Of a stretch of DNA of 64,000 nucleotides, positions 45,216 to 53,016 are shown piece by piece (positions within the stretch are counted from its first letter, which is position 1; the number at the start of each line of letters is the position of its first letter). The translations under genes and the position numbers were made by a program. Below the pieces are notes generated by a model. The model was not told the origin of the DNA. It was given only the letters and a program-made list of their open reading frames with translations, and made no database searches. This DNA is from Mycolicibacter sp. MU0102 (GTDB lineage Bacteria; Actinomycetota; Actinomycetes; Mycobacteriales; Mycobacteriaceae), in contig NZ_OY726398.1 of assembly GCF_963378105.1 (NCBI RefSeq), forward strand, positions 1,116,001 to 1,180,000, read 5' to 3'.

Positions 45216-46289
45216 GTGAGCCTGAGCCTGGGAATCGTGGGGTTGCCCAACGTCGGTAAGTCGACCCTGTTCAACGCGCTGACACACAACGATGTGTTGG
45301 CCGCCAACTACCCGTTCGCGACGATCGAGCCGAACGAGGGTGTGGTGCCGCTGCCCGACCCCCGGCTGGTCAAGCTGGCCGAGATCTTCGGTTCGGAGCG
45401 GATCCTGCCGGCGCCGGTGACGTTCGTCGACATCGCCGGCATCGTCAAGGGCGCCTCGGAGGGGGCCGGCCTGGGCAACAAGTTCCTGGCCAACATCCGT
45501 GAGTGCGACGCCATCTGTCAGGTGGTGCGGGTCTTCGCCGACGACGACGTCGTGCACGTCGACGGCAAGGTGGACCCCGAGGCCGACATCGAGGTGATCG
45601 CCACCGAGCTGATCCTGGCCGACATGCAGACTCTGGAGAAGGCGGTCCCGCGGCTGGAGAAGGAAGCCCGCAACAACAAGGACCGCAAGCCCATGCACGA
45701 GGCGGCGGTGGCCGCTGCGGCGATCCTCGACACCGGCAAGACCCTGTTCGCCGCCGGGGTGGACACCGCCCCGCTGCGCGAGCTGAACCTGCTGACCACC
45801 AAACCGTTCCTCTATGTGTTCAACGCCGACGAGTCGGTGCTCACCGACGCGGCGCGGGTCGCCGCGCTGCGCGAGCTGGTGGCCCCGGCCGACGCGGTGT
45901 TCCTCGACGCCAAGATCGAAGCCGAACTCGCCGAGCTTGATGACGAGTCGGCGATGGAGCTGCTGGAGTCGATCGGGCAGAGTGAGCGCGGCCTGGATGC
46001 GTTGGCGCGCGCTGGTTTTCACACCCTGAAGTTGCAGACCTACCTGACCGCCGGGCCCAAAGAGGCGCGGGCCTGGACCATTCACCAGGGCGACACCGCG
46101 CCCAAGGCGGCCGGGGTGATTCACACCGACTTCGAGAAGGGCTTCATCAAGGCCGAGGTGGTCTCCTACGACGACCTGGTCGAGGCGGGGTCGATGGCCG
46201 CCGCCAAGTCCGCCGGCAAGGTGCGCATGGAGGGCAAGGACTACGTCATGGCCGACGGGGACGTGGTGGAGTTCCGCTTCAACGTCTAG
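45216..46289 (+). CDS. ychF: Redox-regulated ATPase/GTPase YchF (Obg family)
   Basis: A 357-residue P-loop protein (Rv1112 orthologue). The G1 motif GLPNVGKST spans 9-17, the NYPFATIEPN switch follows, G3 is DIAGIVKGAS and G4 the atypical FNADE (NxxE rather than NKxD), which explains the family's preference for ATP. A coiled-coil insert (about 130-195) and the C-terminal TGS domain (TYLTAGPKEARAWTI, then DGDVVEF) complete it. YchF associates with ribosomes and affects oxidative stress responses. The start is GTG. Confidence 0.97.
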   Translation: MSLSLGIVGLPNVGKSTLFNALTHNDVLAANYPFATIEPNEGVVPLPDPRLVKLAEIFGSERILPAPVTFVDIAGIVKGASEGAGLGNKFLANIRECDAICQVVRVFADDDVVHVDGKVDPEADIEVIATELILADMQTLEKAVPRLEKEARNNKDRKPMHEAAVAAAAILDTGKTLFAAGVDTAPLRELNLLTTKPFLYVFNADESVLTDAARVAALRELVAPADAVFLDAKIEAELAELDDESAMELLESIGQSERGLDALARAGFHTLKLQTYLTAGPKEARAWTIHQGDTAPKAAGVIHTDFEKGFIKAEVVSYDDLVEAGSMAAAKSAGKVRMEGKDYVMADGDVVEFRFNV

Positions 46290-46306
46290 GTGGACTGTCT
46301 GCGCGT

Positions 46307-46312
46307 TAGCGT
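46307..46312 (+). promoter_or_regulatory. Putative -10 hexamer TAGCGT
   Basis: A TANNNT element seven bases before the ATG of the VOC-family gene, in the 30-base gap after ychF; suggests a leaderless transcript. Confidence 0.4.
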
Positions 46313-46319
46313 CTAGCGC

Positions 46320-46757
46320 ATGGCCATCAAACTCGAGAACGTCGGCATCGCGGTGGACGACCTCGAAGCAGCAATCGCGTTCTTCACCGACCTCGGTTTG
46401 ACTCTCGTCGGACGTGACACCGTTAGCGGCGAATGGACCGACATCGCGGTGGGTCTCGACGGTAACCACGCCAACATTGCGATGCTCCAGACGCCGGACG
46501 GCCGGGGCCGCATCGAGCTGTTCGAGTACATCCACCCCCGTGCCATCGCGTCGAATCCGACGCTTCCGAACGAAATTGGCATGCACCGCGTCGCCTTCTC
46601 GGTCGACGACATCGACGAGGCTCTCGGTATAGCCGCGAAGCACGGATGTCACCCGCTCCGCGGCGTGGCCAACTACAACGACGTGTACAAGCTCACCTAT
46701 GTTCGCGGTCCCAGCGGAATCATCGTCATGCTCGCCGAGGAGCTGGGGAACACCTGA
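46320..46757 (+). CDS. Glyoxalase/VOC superfamily protein
   Basis: A 145-residue protein with two beta-alpha-beta-beta-beta modules of the vicinal oxygen chelate fold. The first starts NVGIAVDDLEAAIAFFTDLG and ends IELFEYIHP (Glu metal ligand candidate). The second starts MHRVAFSVDDIDEA (His ligand candidate) and ends IIVMLAEEL. It could be a lactoylglutathione lyase-like enzyme, an epimerase or a dioxygenase. It begins the accessory segment after ychF, where M. tuberculosis has vapBC32. Confidence 0.85.
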   Translation: MAIKLENVGIAVDDLEAAIAFFTDLGLTLVGRDTVSGEWTDIAVGLDGNHANIAMLQTPDGRGRIELFEYIHPRAIASNPTLPNEIGMHRVAFSVDDIDEALGIAAKHGCHPLRGVANYNDVYKLTYVRGPSGIIVMLAEELGNT

Positions 46758-46898
46758 CGATGGCGGCTCATGTTTATATGCGCGGCAACTCGGTGGAGTT
46801 ATGGGAACGGGTCGCGCGTTAAATCATTGAAACATCGGGTGCGCAACGGGCCGGTAGGCGGTTAGCTGAAGGGTAACTGCGGATGGAGGGAGCGCTGA

Positions 46899-47906
46899 AT
46901 GGTTACGCGCAAGCCTCGATTGCGGACGGTCTCGGATGATCCGGCCCGAGTCGAATACCGAACCGTGCACGGATATCTCCGGGCGTTTCGGGTGGCCGGG
47001 GACGGGCCGCCGCTGCTGTTGATCCACGGGATTGGGGACAATTCGTCGACCTGGAAGCCACTGATCCCGCTGCTGGCGCAGAAGTACACGGTGATCGCCC
47101 CGGATCTCCTCGGTCACGGGCTCTCGGATCAGCCGCGCGCTGACTATTCCGTCGCCGCGTTCGCCAACGGCATGCGAGATCTGCTGTCGGTCTTGAATTT
47201 TGACCGGGTGACGGTCATCGGGCATTCCCTGGGCGGCGGGGTGGCGATGCAGTTCTGCTACCAGTACCCACAGATGGTTGAGCGGCTGGTGTTGGTGGCC
47301 GCCGGCGGTGTGAAGCGTGAGGTCAACCCCGCGCTGCGGCTGGCGTCGCTGCCGGCCGCGCCGCAGGCGCTGGCCGCACTTTCAGTGCCAGGATTTGAGA
47401 CAGCGCTTCGGATGGTTCGGGGGCGGATCGGCAAGGTGAACCTGCCGGCGCTTCTGGTCGATCTGCCTGAGATCCTGCGGGTGCTAGGTGATTTGAGTTC
47501 GCCGAACAAGCGGGCGGCGTTCGTGCGGACGCTGCGCGCCGTGGTGGATTGGCGCGGGCAGATGGTCACCATGCTCGACCGCAGTTATCTCACCGAACGG
47601 CTCCCGATCATGATTGTCTGGGGCACCCACGATCTGGTGCTGCCGTATTCGCACGCCAAGCTCGCACACGCTGCTATGCCGCATTCGCGGCTGGAAACCT
47701 TCGTCGATTCCGGTCATTTCCCGTTCCGTGACGACCCGCTGCGGTTCGCCGACCTCGTCGACGACTTCATCACCAGCACGGTGCCGCTGGATTTCGACCT
47801 GGAACGGTGGCGTCGGCTGCTCACCGACGGAGCGCCCGAGCCAGCGGTGGCCGATCCGGATGAGGAGTTGCTGCGCGCGATGACAGACGGCCGCAGCGCC
47901 ACCTGA
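46899..47906 (+). CDS. Alpha/beta hydrolase (Rv2715-like)
   Basis: A 335-residue alpha/beta hydrolase. The oxyanion block LLIHGIGDN, the PDLLGHGLSD strand and the nucleophile elbow GHSLGGG (Ser110) are present, with Asp in IVWGTHDLVLP and His in DSGHFPF completing the triad. The blocks ADYSVAAFANGMRDLLSVL and RTLRAVVDWRGQMVTMLDR closely match M. tuberculosis Rv2715, so it is probably a paralogue or relocated orthologue. The substrate is unknown. A GGAGGGAG ribosome site precedes the ATG. Confidence 0.9.
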   Translation: MVTRKPRLRTVSDDPARVEYRTVHGYLRAFRVAGDGPPLLLIHGIGDNSSTWKPLIPLLAQKYTVIAPDLLGHGLSDQPRADYSVAAFANGMRDLLSVLNFDRVTVIGHSLGGGVAMQFCYQYPQMVERLVLVAAGGVKREVNPALRLASLPAAPQALAALSVPGFETALRMVRGRIGKVNLPALLVDLPEILRVLGDLSSPNKRAAFVRTLRAVVDWRGQMVTMLDRSYLTERLPIMIVWGTHDLVLPYSHAKLAHAAMPHSRLETFVDSGHFPFRDDPLRFADLVDDFITSTVPLDFDLERWRRLLTDGAPEPAVADPDEELLRAMTDGRSAT

Positions 47907-47994
47907 CCCGCGGGTTCTGGCCTGATAGCCGATGTCGCCGACGTGTGTCTCGCCGGTGACCTCACCGCGACGGCGATAGGGGAGGCTCTTCCTC

Positions 47995-48306
47995 ATGTCG
48001 GTGGTTGAGGCGATCTATCTGGTCGCGGCTGTGCTGTGGATTGTCGTGGTGGTGGCCGCGGCGTGCGTCGGAGGCCACTACCTGATCAAGCTTCGTGCCA
48101 GGCGGCGCCAGGTGACCGGGCTGATCGACACCGTGCGGCTGTCCATCGAGCGCGCCATCGTCCCGTACCGGGCACTGGCCGCCGGCGGTGTCGCCGTTCT
48201 TCAGCGGGTAGTTGCCGGCAGCGGAGTCTTCGGGAGCATCGCTCAGTTGATGATCTCGTCGGTCCCGTCTGCGCGCATCGCCGCCAACCGGTCGCGCCAT
48301 TCCTGA
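47995..48306 (+). CDS. Small membrane-anchored hypothetical protein
   Basis: A 103-residue protein with an N-terminal membrane helix (about residues 6-28), then a basic segment (KLRARRRQ) and an amphipathic helix. GGGGAGG lies about nine bases before the ATG. The last 64 bases overlap the 3' end of the convergent arr gene, so the C-terminus may have been changed by that junction. No family is recognised. Confidence 0.6.
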   Translation: MSVVEAIYLVAAVLWIVVVVAAACVGGHYLIKLRARRRQVTGLIDTVRLSIERAIVPYRALAAGGVAVLQRVVAGSGVFGSIAQLMISSVPSARIAANRSRHS

Positions 48307-48653
48307 AGCGCCTCGGGCGTCAGTCGCGGCCAGTCGTGGATCTCTTCGACGACCCGCAGCGGTTCACTGCTGCGGTAGGAGCGGGTCGGATTGCCGGGGA
48401 ACTTCTTGTCGGTCACGTTGGGATCGTTCTCGCAGTCCCCGGTGGGTTCGACGCGATACACCCGCGGCGTGCCGCCTCCGGCGGCGAGCTCGGCCGCCAG
48501 CCCGGCACCGCTGACCAGCGCGGTGAAGTAGATGTGGTTCATGACGATCTCGGGTCGGTAGTTGGAGCGGAAGCCGGCGGTGAGTAGGTCTCCAACCACC
48601 AGTTCGGCCTTGGTGCCGTGAAAGAACGGGCCCTCGTCATCGATCGCGTCCAT
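48243..48653 (-). CDS. arr: Rifamycin ADP-ribosyltransferase
   Basis: A 136-residue enzyme that inactivates rifamycins by ADP-ribosylating the ansa-chain hydroxyl with NAD. The match with M. smegmatis Arr is strong: GPFFHGTKAEL, FRSNYRPEIVMNHIYFTA, DPNVTDKKFPGNPTRSYRS. The catalytic residues correspond to His12, Tyr42 and Asp77 (His19, Tyr49 and Asp84 in M. smegmatis numbering). M. tuberculosis lacks this gene. The ATG was chosen because it gives the normal length; a long upstream extension would cover the divergent gene. Intrinsic reduced rifampicin susceptibility is predicted. Confidence 0.95.
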   Translation of the reverse strand: MDAIDDEGPFFHGTKAELVVGDLLTAGFRSNYRPEIVMNHIYFTALVSGAGLAAELAAGGGTPRVYRVEPTGDCENDPNVTDKKFPGNPTRSYRSSEPLRVVEEIHDWPRLTPEALQEWRDRLAAMRADGTDEIIN

Positions 48654-48725
48654 TAGCTCGAGGGTATCGATTGGAGCATCGACTGTTCCTGCGCCATGGC
48701 TCCATTGGCGGCATACGCTCGCAGG

Positions 48726-49118
48726 ATGATCTATCGCTGGTTGGTGCGCAAGCAGGCCGCGGCCGGGTGGCAACGACTGTCCGAGCAGCGGTTCGACGAA
48801 GCTCCGCTGGCCGACGACATCCACTTCGTCTTCCTCGGCGACCACGAACTGTCCGCCGATCTGCGTGGTGCCGAGACGGTGCGCAATTGGCTGCGCGATC
48901 AGCTGCTGGCCCGGCTGCCGAACCTGCGGTTCGTTGTCGACGAGACGCTCGTTGAAGGCGGCCCTTGGTCGACCCGTGTGGCGACCCGCTACCACACAGA
49001 GCAAGACGGCCGGCTCGTCTATCGCGGTACGTACTTCGGGCGCGTGGTGTGGGGCAAGGTCGTTGAGGAGATCATTCTTCCTGACACCAAAGCGCTTTCG
49101 GCCGCCCTTGCCCGGTAG
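48726..49118 (+). CDS. SnoaL/NTF2-like protein
   Basis: A 130-residue protein with the NTF2-like cone fold (an early helix WLVRKQAAAGWQRLSEQRFDEA, then the DIHFVFLGDHELSADLRG and RYHTEQDGRLVYRGTYFGRVVWGKVVEE strands). It may be an isomerase-like enzyme, a polyketide-cyclase-like protein or a binding protein; no catalytic set can be assigned. It ends 11 bases before the acetyltransferase-adenylyltransferase fusion and is probably co-transcribed with it. A start ten codons earlier is possible. It is divergent from arr. Confidence 0.7.
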   Translation: MIYRWLVRKQAAAGWQRLSEQRFDEAPLADDIHFVFLGDHELSADLRGAETVRNWLRDQLLARLPNLRFVVDETLVEGGPWSTRVATRYHTEQDGRLVYRGTYFGRVVWGKVVEEIILPDTKALSAALAR

Positions 49119-49128
49119 CCTGGCGTCG

Positions 49129-50328
49129 GTGCGGATTCGAGAGTGCGACGGCCCGGCCGAATATCCCCGGCTGGCGTCGATCTGGCGCAGCGCCGTCGAT
49201 GCGACGCACGACTTTCTGACCGAACCCGACCGCGCGGCCATCGAAAGCCAGCTGGCGGACAACTACTTTCCCGGGGTTCGTCTCACGGTCGCGGAAATCG
49301 ACGGTGAGCCGGTGGGTTTCGCCGGCACGGCGGGCGAGCACCTGGAGATGTTGTTCCTCCACGGCGACGCCCGTGGCCACGGCGTCGGTAGCGCGCTGCT
49401 CGATCATGCGATGGCGGAAGAGGGAATCCGCTTAGTCGACGTCAACGAGCAGAACGAGCAAGCGATCGAGTTCTACGTGCGACGCGGTTTCGTCGTCACA
49501 GGCCGCAGTGAGCGTGACGACGCGGGCCGGCCATACCCGATCCTGCACATGGAGGCACTGCTCACACCGGTGCTGCGCTACCTGGACGATCACCGGCCAG
49601 GCGAGCTGGTCGGGGCCTACCTCTACGGTTCGGCGGCAAGCTCCGGGCTGCGGCAAGACAGCGACGTCGATCTGTTAGTTCTCACCCGCACGACGTTGTC
49701 CGAGGCCGAGCGGGCGTCGCTGGTCTCCATGCTGCTGAGCGTGTCCGGGTGGCGGGGGCACGCTGCCCAGTTCCCCGACGTCGCCGACCGTCGGGCGTTG
49801 GAACTGACGAGCCTCGTCGTGGCCGACGTTGATCCGTTGCCGCAGACACCTCGACGCGACTTCCAATTCGGCGAATGGCTGCGCGCGGAGCTGCTGGACG
49901 GCCATGTCCCGCCAGCGGTTTCCGATCCCGACGTGGTCGTGCTGCTGGCCACCGCCCAGAGCGCGCACCGGGTGCTGCGCGGCCAACCGCTTGACGCTCT
50001 CGTCGCTCCGGTACCGCCCGAGCTGCTCCGGCACGCTCAGCTCGCGTTGCTGCCCGAGCTCCTGAACGACCCGGCAGGGGAGGAGCGGTTCTTCCTGCTG
50101 ACCTTGGCGCGCATCCTGGTCACGATCGAGACCGGGCAGATCGTCGCCAAGGACGTTGCCGCTCAACGTGTCGCACCGAGGCTGACGGGACAAGATCGCA
50201 CGCTGCTGGAGCTCGCCGGGCAGGACTATCTCGGGCTCGGCCACGTGAACTGGGCAGACCACTACCACCAGGTGGTGGCGTTGGTGCCAAAGCTGGTCGG
50301 CCTGATCCGACAGGCCGCCGGCGTCTAA
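49129..50328 (+). CDS. GNAT acetyltransferase fused to AadA-like aminoglycoside adenylyltransferase
   Basis: A 399-residue two-domain protein. Residues 1-145 are a GNAT domain closely like E. coli YjaB (SAVDATHDFL, VNEQNEQAIEFYVRRGF, GRSERDDAGRPYPILHME) with the acetyl-CoA loop RGHGVG at 82-87. Residues 146-399 resemble AadA / ANT(3'')(9): YGSAASSGLRQDSDVDLLV (Gly167, Ser168, Asp179, Asp181), catalytic-base candidate Glu225 in LELTSLVV, FQFGEWLRAELLDG, and LTLARILVTIETGQIVAKDVAA. Streptomycin or spectinomycin adenylylation is possible. GTG start, 11 bases after the NTF2-like gene. Divergent from arr, so this looks like a drug-modification island. Confidence 0.88.
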   Translation: MRIRECDGPAEYPRLASIWRSAVDATHDFLTEPDRAAIESQLADNYFPGVRLTVAEIDGEPVGFAGTAGEHLEMLFLHGDARGHGVGSALLDHAMAEEGIRLVDVNEQNEQAIEFYVRRGFVVTGRSERDDAGRPYPILHMEALLTPVLRYLDDHRPGELVGAYLYGSAASSGLRQDSDVDLLVLTRTTLSEAERASLVSMLLSVSGWRGHAAQFPDVADRRALELTSLVVADVDPLPQTPRRDFQFGEWLRAELLDGHVPPAVSDPDVVVLLATAQSAHRVLRGQPLDALVAPVPPELLRHAQLALLPELLNDPAGEERFFLLTLARILVTIETGQIVAKDVAAQRVAPRLTGQDRTLLELAGQDYLGLGHVNWADHYHQVVALVPKLVGLIRQAAGV

Positions 50329-50337
50329 GCGCCGCGG

Positions 50338-50718
50338 TCAGTCGATGGGTTCGACCCATTGAACGCGCGACGGTCCGGGGCTGAAGGGATCGCCGAAATA
50401 CTGCGTCTCGCGCATGACTTCCCCGGCCACGAACTCCATCACGCTCACCACGTATGACGGCTGACCGTCGTAGGTGAGGACGAGTTCGCTGACCCACAGA
50501 TCGCCGGTGCCGAGGATTCGGCGGACGGTGAAGCGCTTGGCATTGGGCTGGGCTTCCCGCGATGCCTGGATGCGGTCGCGGCCGCGAATCCGTTCACCGG
50601 ACTGGGGGTATTCGAGGACCGCATCGGCCCGGTAGATCCGATGCTCGGCGTCGAAGTCGTTCCGATCCGAGGACGCCCAATGCGCCTCCAGGGCGGCGCG
50701 AATGTCGTCGTCAGTCAT
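50338..50718 (-). CDS. SnoaL-like / NTF2-fold protein
   Basis: A 126-residue NTF2-like protein with the usual start (TDDDIRAALEAHWASSDRNDFDAEHRIY), ADAVLEYPQSGERIRGRDRIQ, and the closing VMEFVAGEVMRETQYFGDPF. The DPF ending is common in a group annotated as nuclear transport factor 2 family. Function unknown. It ends ten bases from the convergent fusion gene. Confidence 0.8.
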   Translation of the reverse strand: MTDDDIRAALEAHWASSDRNDFDAEHRIYRADAVLEYPQSGERIRGRDRIQASREAQPNAKRFTVRRILGTGDLWVSELVLTYDGQPSYVVSVMEFVAGEVMRETQYFGDPFSPGPSRVQWVEPID

Positions 50719-50784
50719 GGTGACGACGGTATCGGCTGGACGGCCGTTTCGGATCAGCCAGATTGAATGCGCGGAACCAGCCGG

Positions 50785-51138
50785 CTACCAGATGACGGCG
50801 AGCCCGGCGGCCGTCAGGGCCAGGGCGCCCGCGGCGTAGAACAGCGGGCGAGGTGCTTCCCCGCCAGACTTGCGCTGTCGGGCCCGGCCGATGCCCAGTA
50901 CGGCACCCAGGGCGATCAGGATCACCAGCTTGATCTCGATCTTGGGGTAGTTGAGCACCACGCCGGCGGGCCAGGGTGCGGCCAGCGCCAGTCCGGTCAG
51001 CAGCGACAGCACCACGCCGTAGTCCATCACCGGGGTGAGCTGGAAGCGCCGTGCCGCGGCTTCGGCGATCAAAGCGCCGAACGTCACCGCGAATCCGACG
51101 ATGTGCAGCAGAACTATTACGTGCCGTAGTACCTCCAC
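50785..51138 (-). CDS. Small conserved membrane protein
   Basis: A 117-residue protein with four predicted helices (about 5-26, 37-57, 65-85 and 97-115). HIVGFAVTFGALIAEAAARRF and NYPKIEIKLVILIALG are the most conserved-looking blocks, typical of a mycobacterial family without an assigned role. GTG is taken as the start. The longer frame upstream lacks hydrophobic character and covers the promoter of the divergent OsmC gene. Confidence 0.75.
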   Translation of the reverse strand: MEVLRHVIVLLHIVGFAVTFGALIAEAAARRFQLTPVMDYGVVLSLLTGLALAAPWPAGVVLNYPKIEIKLVILIALGAVLGIGRARQRKSGGEAPRPLFYAAGALALTAAGLAVIW

Positions 51139-51241
51139 GTCGCTCAGGCTAGCCCCTGGCGGCGGCAAATGGTATTCCTTCCGGCGACCTGGTGGTCGCG
51201 TCGTTCGCCGACCTGTCGGCGGGGTCTCTACCCTTACCGGC

Positions 51242-51754
51242 ATGACCACTTCGACAACTCGCCTGGCCGCCGTCGTCGCCGCCACCAGTGACCCGGCCGC
51301 CGCCGACCCCGCCGGCTCCCAGGTCGTCTTCCGTGCCTCGGCCGTCGCGCACGACGCGGTGGCCAGCACCATCACCATGGGCCGCTACAGCGTCGAGGTC
51401 GATGAGCCGCCGGCGCTCGGCGGCGAGAACACCGCGCCCAATCCGGTCGAGTACTACTTGGGATCGCTGCTGTCCTGCCAGGTGGTCACCTGGCGGTACT
51501 GGGCCGAGAAACTGGGTATCGCGGTCGATGAGATCACCGGGCGCGCCGAGGGCGACCTCGACGTGCGCGGGTTCTTCGGCCTGGACGACTCGGTACGCCC
51601 CGGCTTCAAGGAGGTGCGGGTGGTCGTCACCGTCACCGGCCCGGAAACCGAGGAGCGGTACCGCGAACTGCACGAGGTCGTCGAAAAGCATTGCCCTGTA
51701 CTGGATTTGACCACCAACGTCACTCCGGTGCGCAGCACGCTGGAAATCGGGTAG
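51242..51754 (+). CDS. OsmC/Ohr family peroxidase-like protein
   Basis: A 170-residue OsmC-family protein. The two redox cysteines are present: Cys79 in LLSCQVVTWRYWA and Cys151 in KHCPVLDLTTN, with the YYLGSLLSC helix. The family reduces organic hydroperoxides, using lipoyl or small thiols, in the cytosol. The first 25 residues are Ala/Thr-rich and poorly conserved; the ATG used is the only good start. The next gene begins five bases after its stop. Confidence 0.9.
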   Translation: MTTSTTRLAAVVAATSDPAAADPAGSQVVFRASAVAHDAVASTITMGRYSVEVDEPPALGGENTAPNPVEYYLGSLLSCQVVTWRYWAEKLGIAVDEITGRAEGDLDVRGFFGLDDSVRPGFKEVRVVVTVTGPETEERYRELHEVVEKHCPVLDLTTNVTPVRSTLEIG

Positions 51755-51759
51755 CGGCG

Positions 51760-52080
51760 GTGATCTTCATCGTGGTCAAGTTCGCGGTCAAGCCGGAGTG
51801 GTCCGAGCGCTGGCCGCAGCTGGTGGCCGGCTTCACCGCGGCCACCCGTGCCGAGCCGGGAAACCTGTGGTTCGAGTGGTCGCGCAGCCTGGAGGATCCG
51901 AACGAGTACGTGCTCGTCGAGGCCTTCCGTGATGGTGAGGCCGGCGGCGTGCACGTCAACAGCGATCACTTCAAGCAGGCCATGGCCGACATGCCGCAGG
52001 CGCTGGTGTCGACGCCGAAGATCATCAGCCAGCAGATCGACGCGACGGACTGGTCGGAGATGGGCGAGCTGACGGTCTAG
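51760..52080 (+). CDS. Antibiotic biosynthesis monooxygenase-family (YgiN/Rv0793-like) protein
   Basis: A 106-residue ABM-fold protein (ferredoxin-like dimer). The pattern FVVKFAVKPEWSERW... TRAEPGNLWFEWSRSLEDPNEYVLVEAFRDGEAGGVHVNSDHFKQAM is typical of putative quinol monooxygenases such as YgiN and M. tuberculosis Rv0793. GTG start. It is co-transcribed with OsmC, which suggests a shared oxidative stress role. A strong hairpin begins at its stop codon. Confidence 0.88.
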   Translation: MIFIVVKFAVKPEWSERWPQLVAGFTAATRAEPGNLWFEWSRSLEDPNEYVLVEAFRDGEAGGVHVNSDHFKQAMADMPQALVSTPKIISQQIDATDWSEMGELTV

Positions 52081-52132
52081 CGATTTCGGCGCGATAACTC
52101 CCGCTGAGCGGGCGAAACCGCGCCGAAATCGC
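52080..52132. terminator. Long perfect hairpin between convergent genes
   Basis: Fourteen-base arms GCGATTTCGGCGCG (52080-52093) and CGCGCCGAAATCGC (52119-52132) enclose a second small hairpin, CCCGC/GCGGG. It fills the whole gap between two convergent stop codons, so it is most likely a bidirectional terminator, without a U-tract, as is common in mycobacteria. Confidence 0.8.
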
Positions 52133-52837
52133 CTAACGCACGACGACGATCTCCCGGCCCAGCTGATAGCCGGGTGTCAACGGCAAGATGTCGCCGCTCC
52201 AGAACGACCCGGGGTCGAACCAGTTCGAATTCTTGTCGGTCGAGAGCAGTCCCATCTCCTCATAGGTGATGGCCACCGTCTCGGCGCAGTACGCGGTCTG
52301 CAACGCGACTTTGCTGTTGCGGGCCTTGCGCCGCTGGCTGATCTCGTGAACCTTGCGGTCCAGAAACGGGATGCCGCGGGTCCAGTCGCTGGCCGTCGGC
52401 AGCCGCCCCCGCAGCCACCGGCCCGTCAGCCGCGCGGTGGTGGGAAACGCGGTGCCGTCCATCCGCGCGATCGCCTGCAGCAGGTGGTTCTCCTGCTTGC
52501 GGGTGATGGTCCCGCTGAGCTGGCGAAACCAGCAGCGCTGCTCGTAGCGGCCCATCCACTGTTCGACGGCCGCGCGGGCGTCGTTGAGCTGCACGCCGCG
52601 GTGATTGGTGCCGGTCCAGAAGTCGTGCAGTTTGTCGCCGAGCTCGGCATGCCAGATCAGCGGCGGCAGGTCATCGAGGGCCACCGTCATCCCGACGTGG
52701 TTCACCGGAGAGTTGGACAGCGTTTGGATGGCGCGGTCGGGCCCGGAGCGGCCCCGGAACAGCCAGATGTCGCCGGTGCGCGTTTCCGCCAGCGCACGCT
52801 CCAAAGTCACGGTGTGTTCGTCCACGCTCAGCACCAT
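52133..52837 (-). CDS. Permuted papain-fold (YiiX-like) putative amidase/protease
   Basis: A 234-residue protein that fits the circularly permuted NlpC/P60 (YiiX/YebB) fold. The N-terminal TGDIWLFRG and SNSPVNHVGMTVAL block gives His47. The likely catalytic Cys184 lies in TAYCAETVAITYEEMGLL, where Cys and the following Glu are typical. Members cut amide or ester bonds in lipids or peptides. No signal peptide is seen. The ATG is the last start before the divergent small gene, and longer frames run into it. Confidence 0.78.
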   Translation of the reverse strand: MVLSVDEHTVTLERALAETRTGDIWLFRGRSGPDRAIQTLSNSPVNHVGMTVALDDLPPLIWHAELGDKLHDFWTGTNHRGVQLNDARAAVEQWMGRYEQRCWFRQLSGTITRKQENHLLQAIARMDGTAFPTTARLTGRWLRGRLPTASDWTRGIPFLDRKVHEISQRRKARNSKVALQTAYCAETVAITYEEMGLLSTDKNSNWFDPGSFWSGDILPLTPGYQLGREIVVVR

Positions 52838-52842
52838 AAAGT

Positions 52843-53010
52843 GTGAGCGTGCGCAGCATCTGGAAATGGATCGGCCTGGCGGGTGTGGTCGGGGTTGCCG
52901 CCGGGGGAGTGCTGGCGGCGCGGGACCAGCGGCGGCGACGGGCCTACACACCCGACGAAATCCGCGCCCGGCTGCATGAGCGGCTGGCCGAAGCCGGCGG
53001 CGAGGACTAA
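52843..53010 (+). CDS. 55-residue membrane-anchored protein
   Basis: A short gene (GTG start, ends EAGGED). It has one hydrophobic segment (about residues 9-26, IGLAGVVGVAAGGVLAAR), then a basic stretch QRRRRAYTPDEIRARLHERLAEA that looks like an amphipathic helix. The pattern YTPDEIRARLHERLAEA is common at the ends of small mycobacterial membrane proteins. Its start is only five bases from the divergent start of the papain-fold gene. It ends six bases before the convergent cyclase gene. Confidence 0.7.
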   Translation: MSVRSIWKWIGLAGVVGVAAGGVLAARDQRRRRAYTPDEIRARLHERLAEAGGED

Positions 53011-53016
53011 CGCGGA

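Noticed and set aside
46760..46822. 21-codon frame after the VOC gene
   Set aside because: No ribosome site or conservation evidence; treated as spacer.
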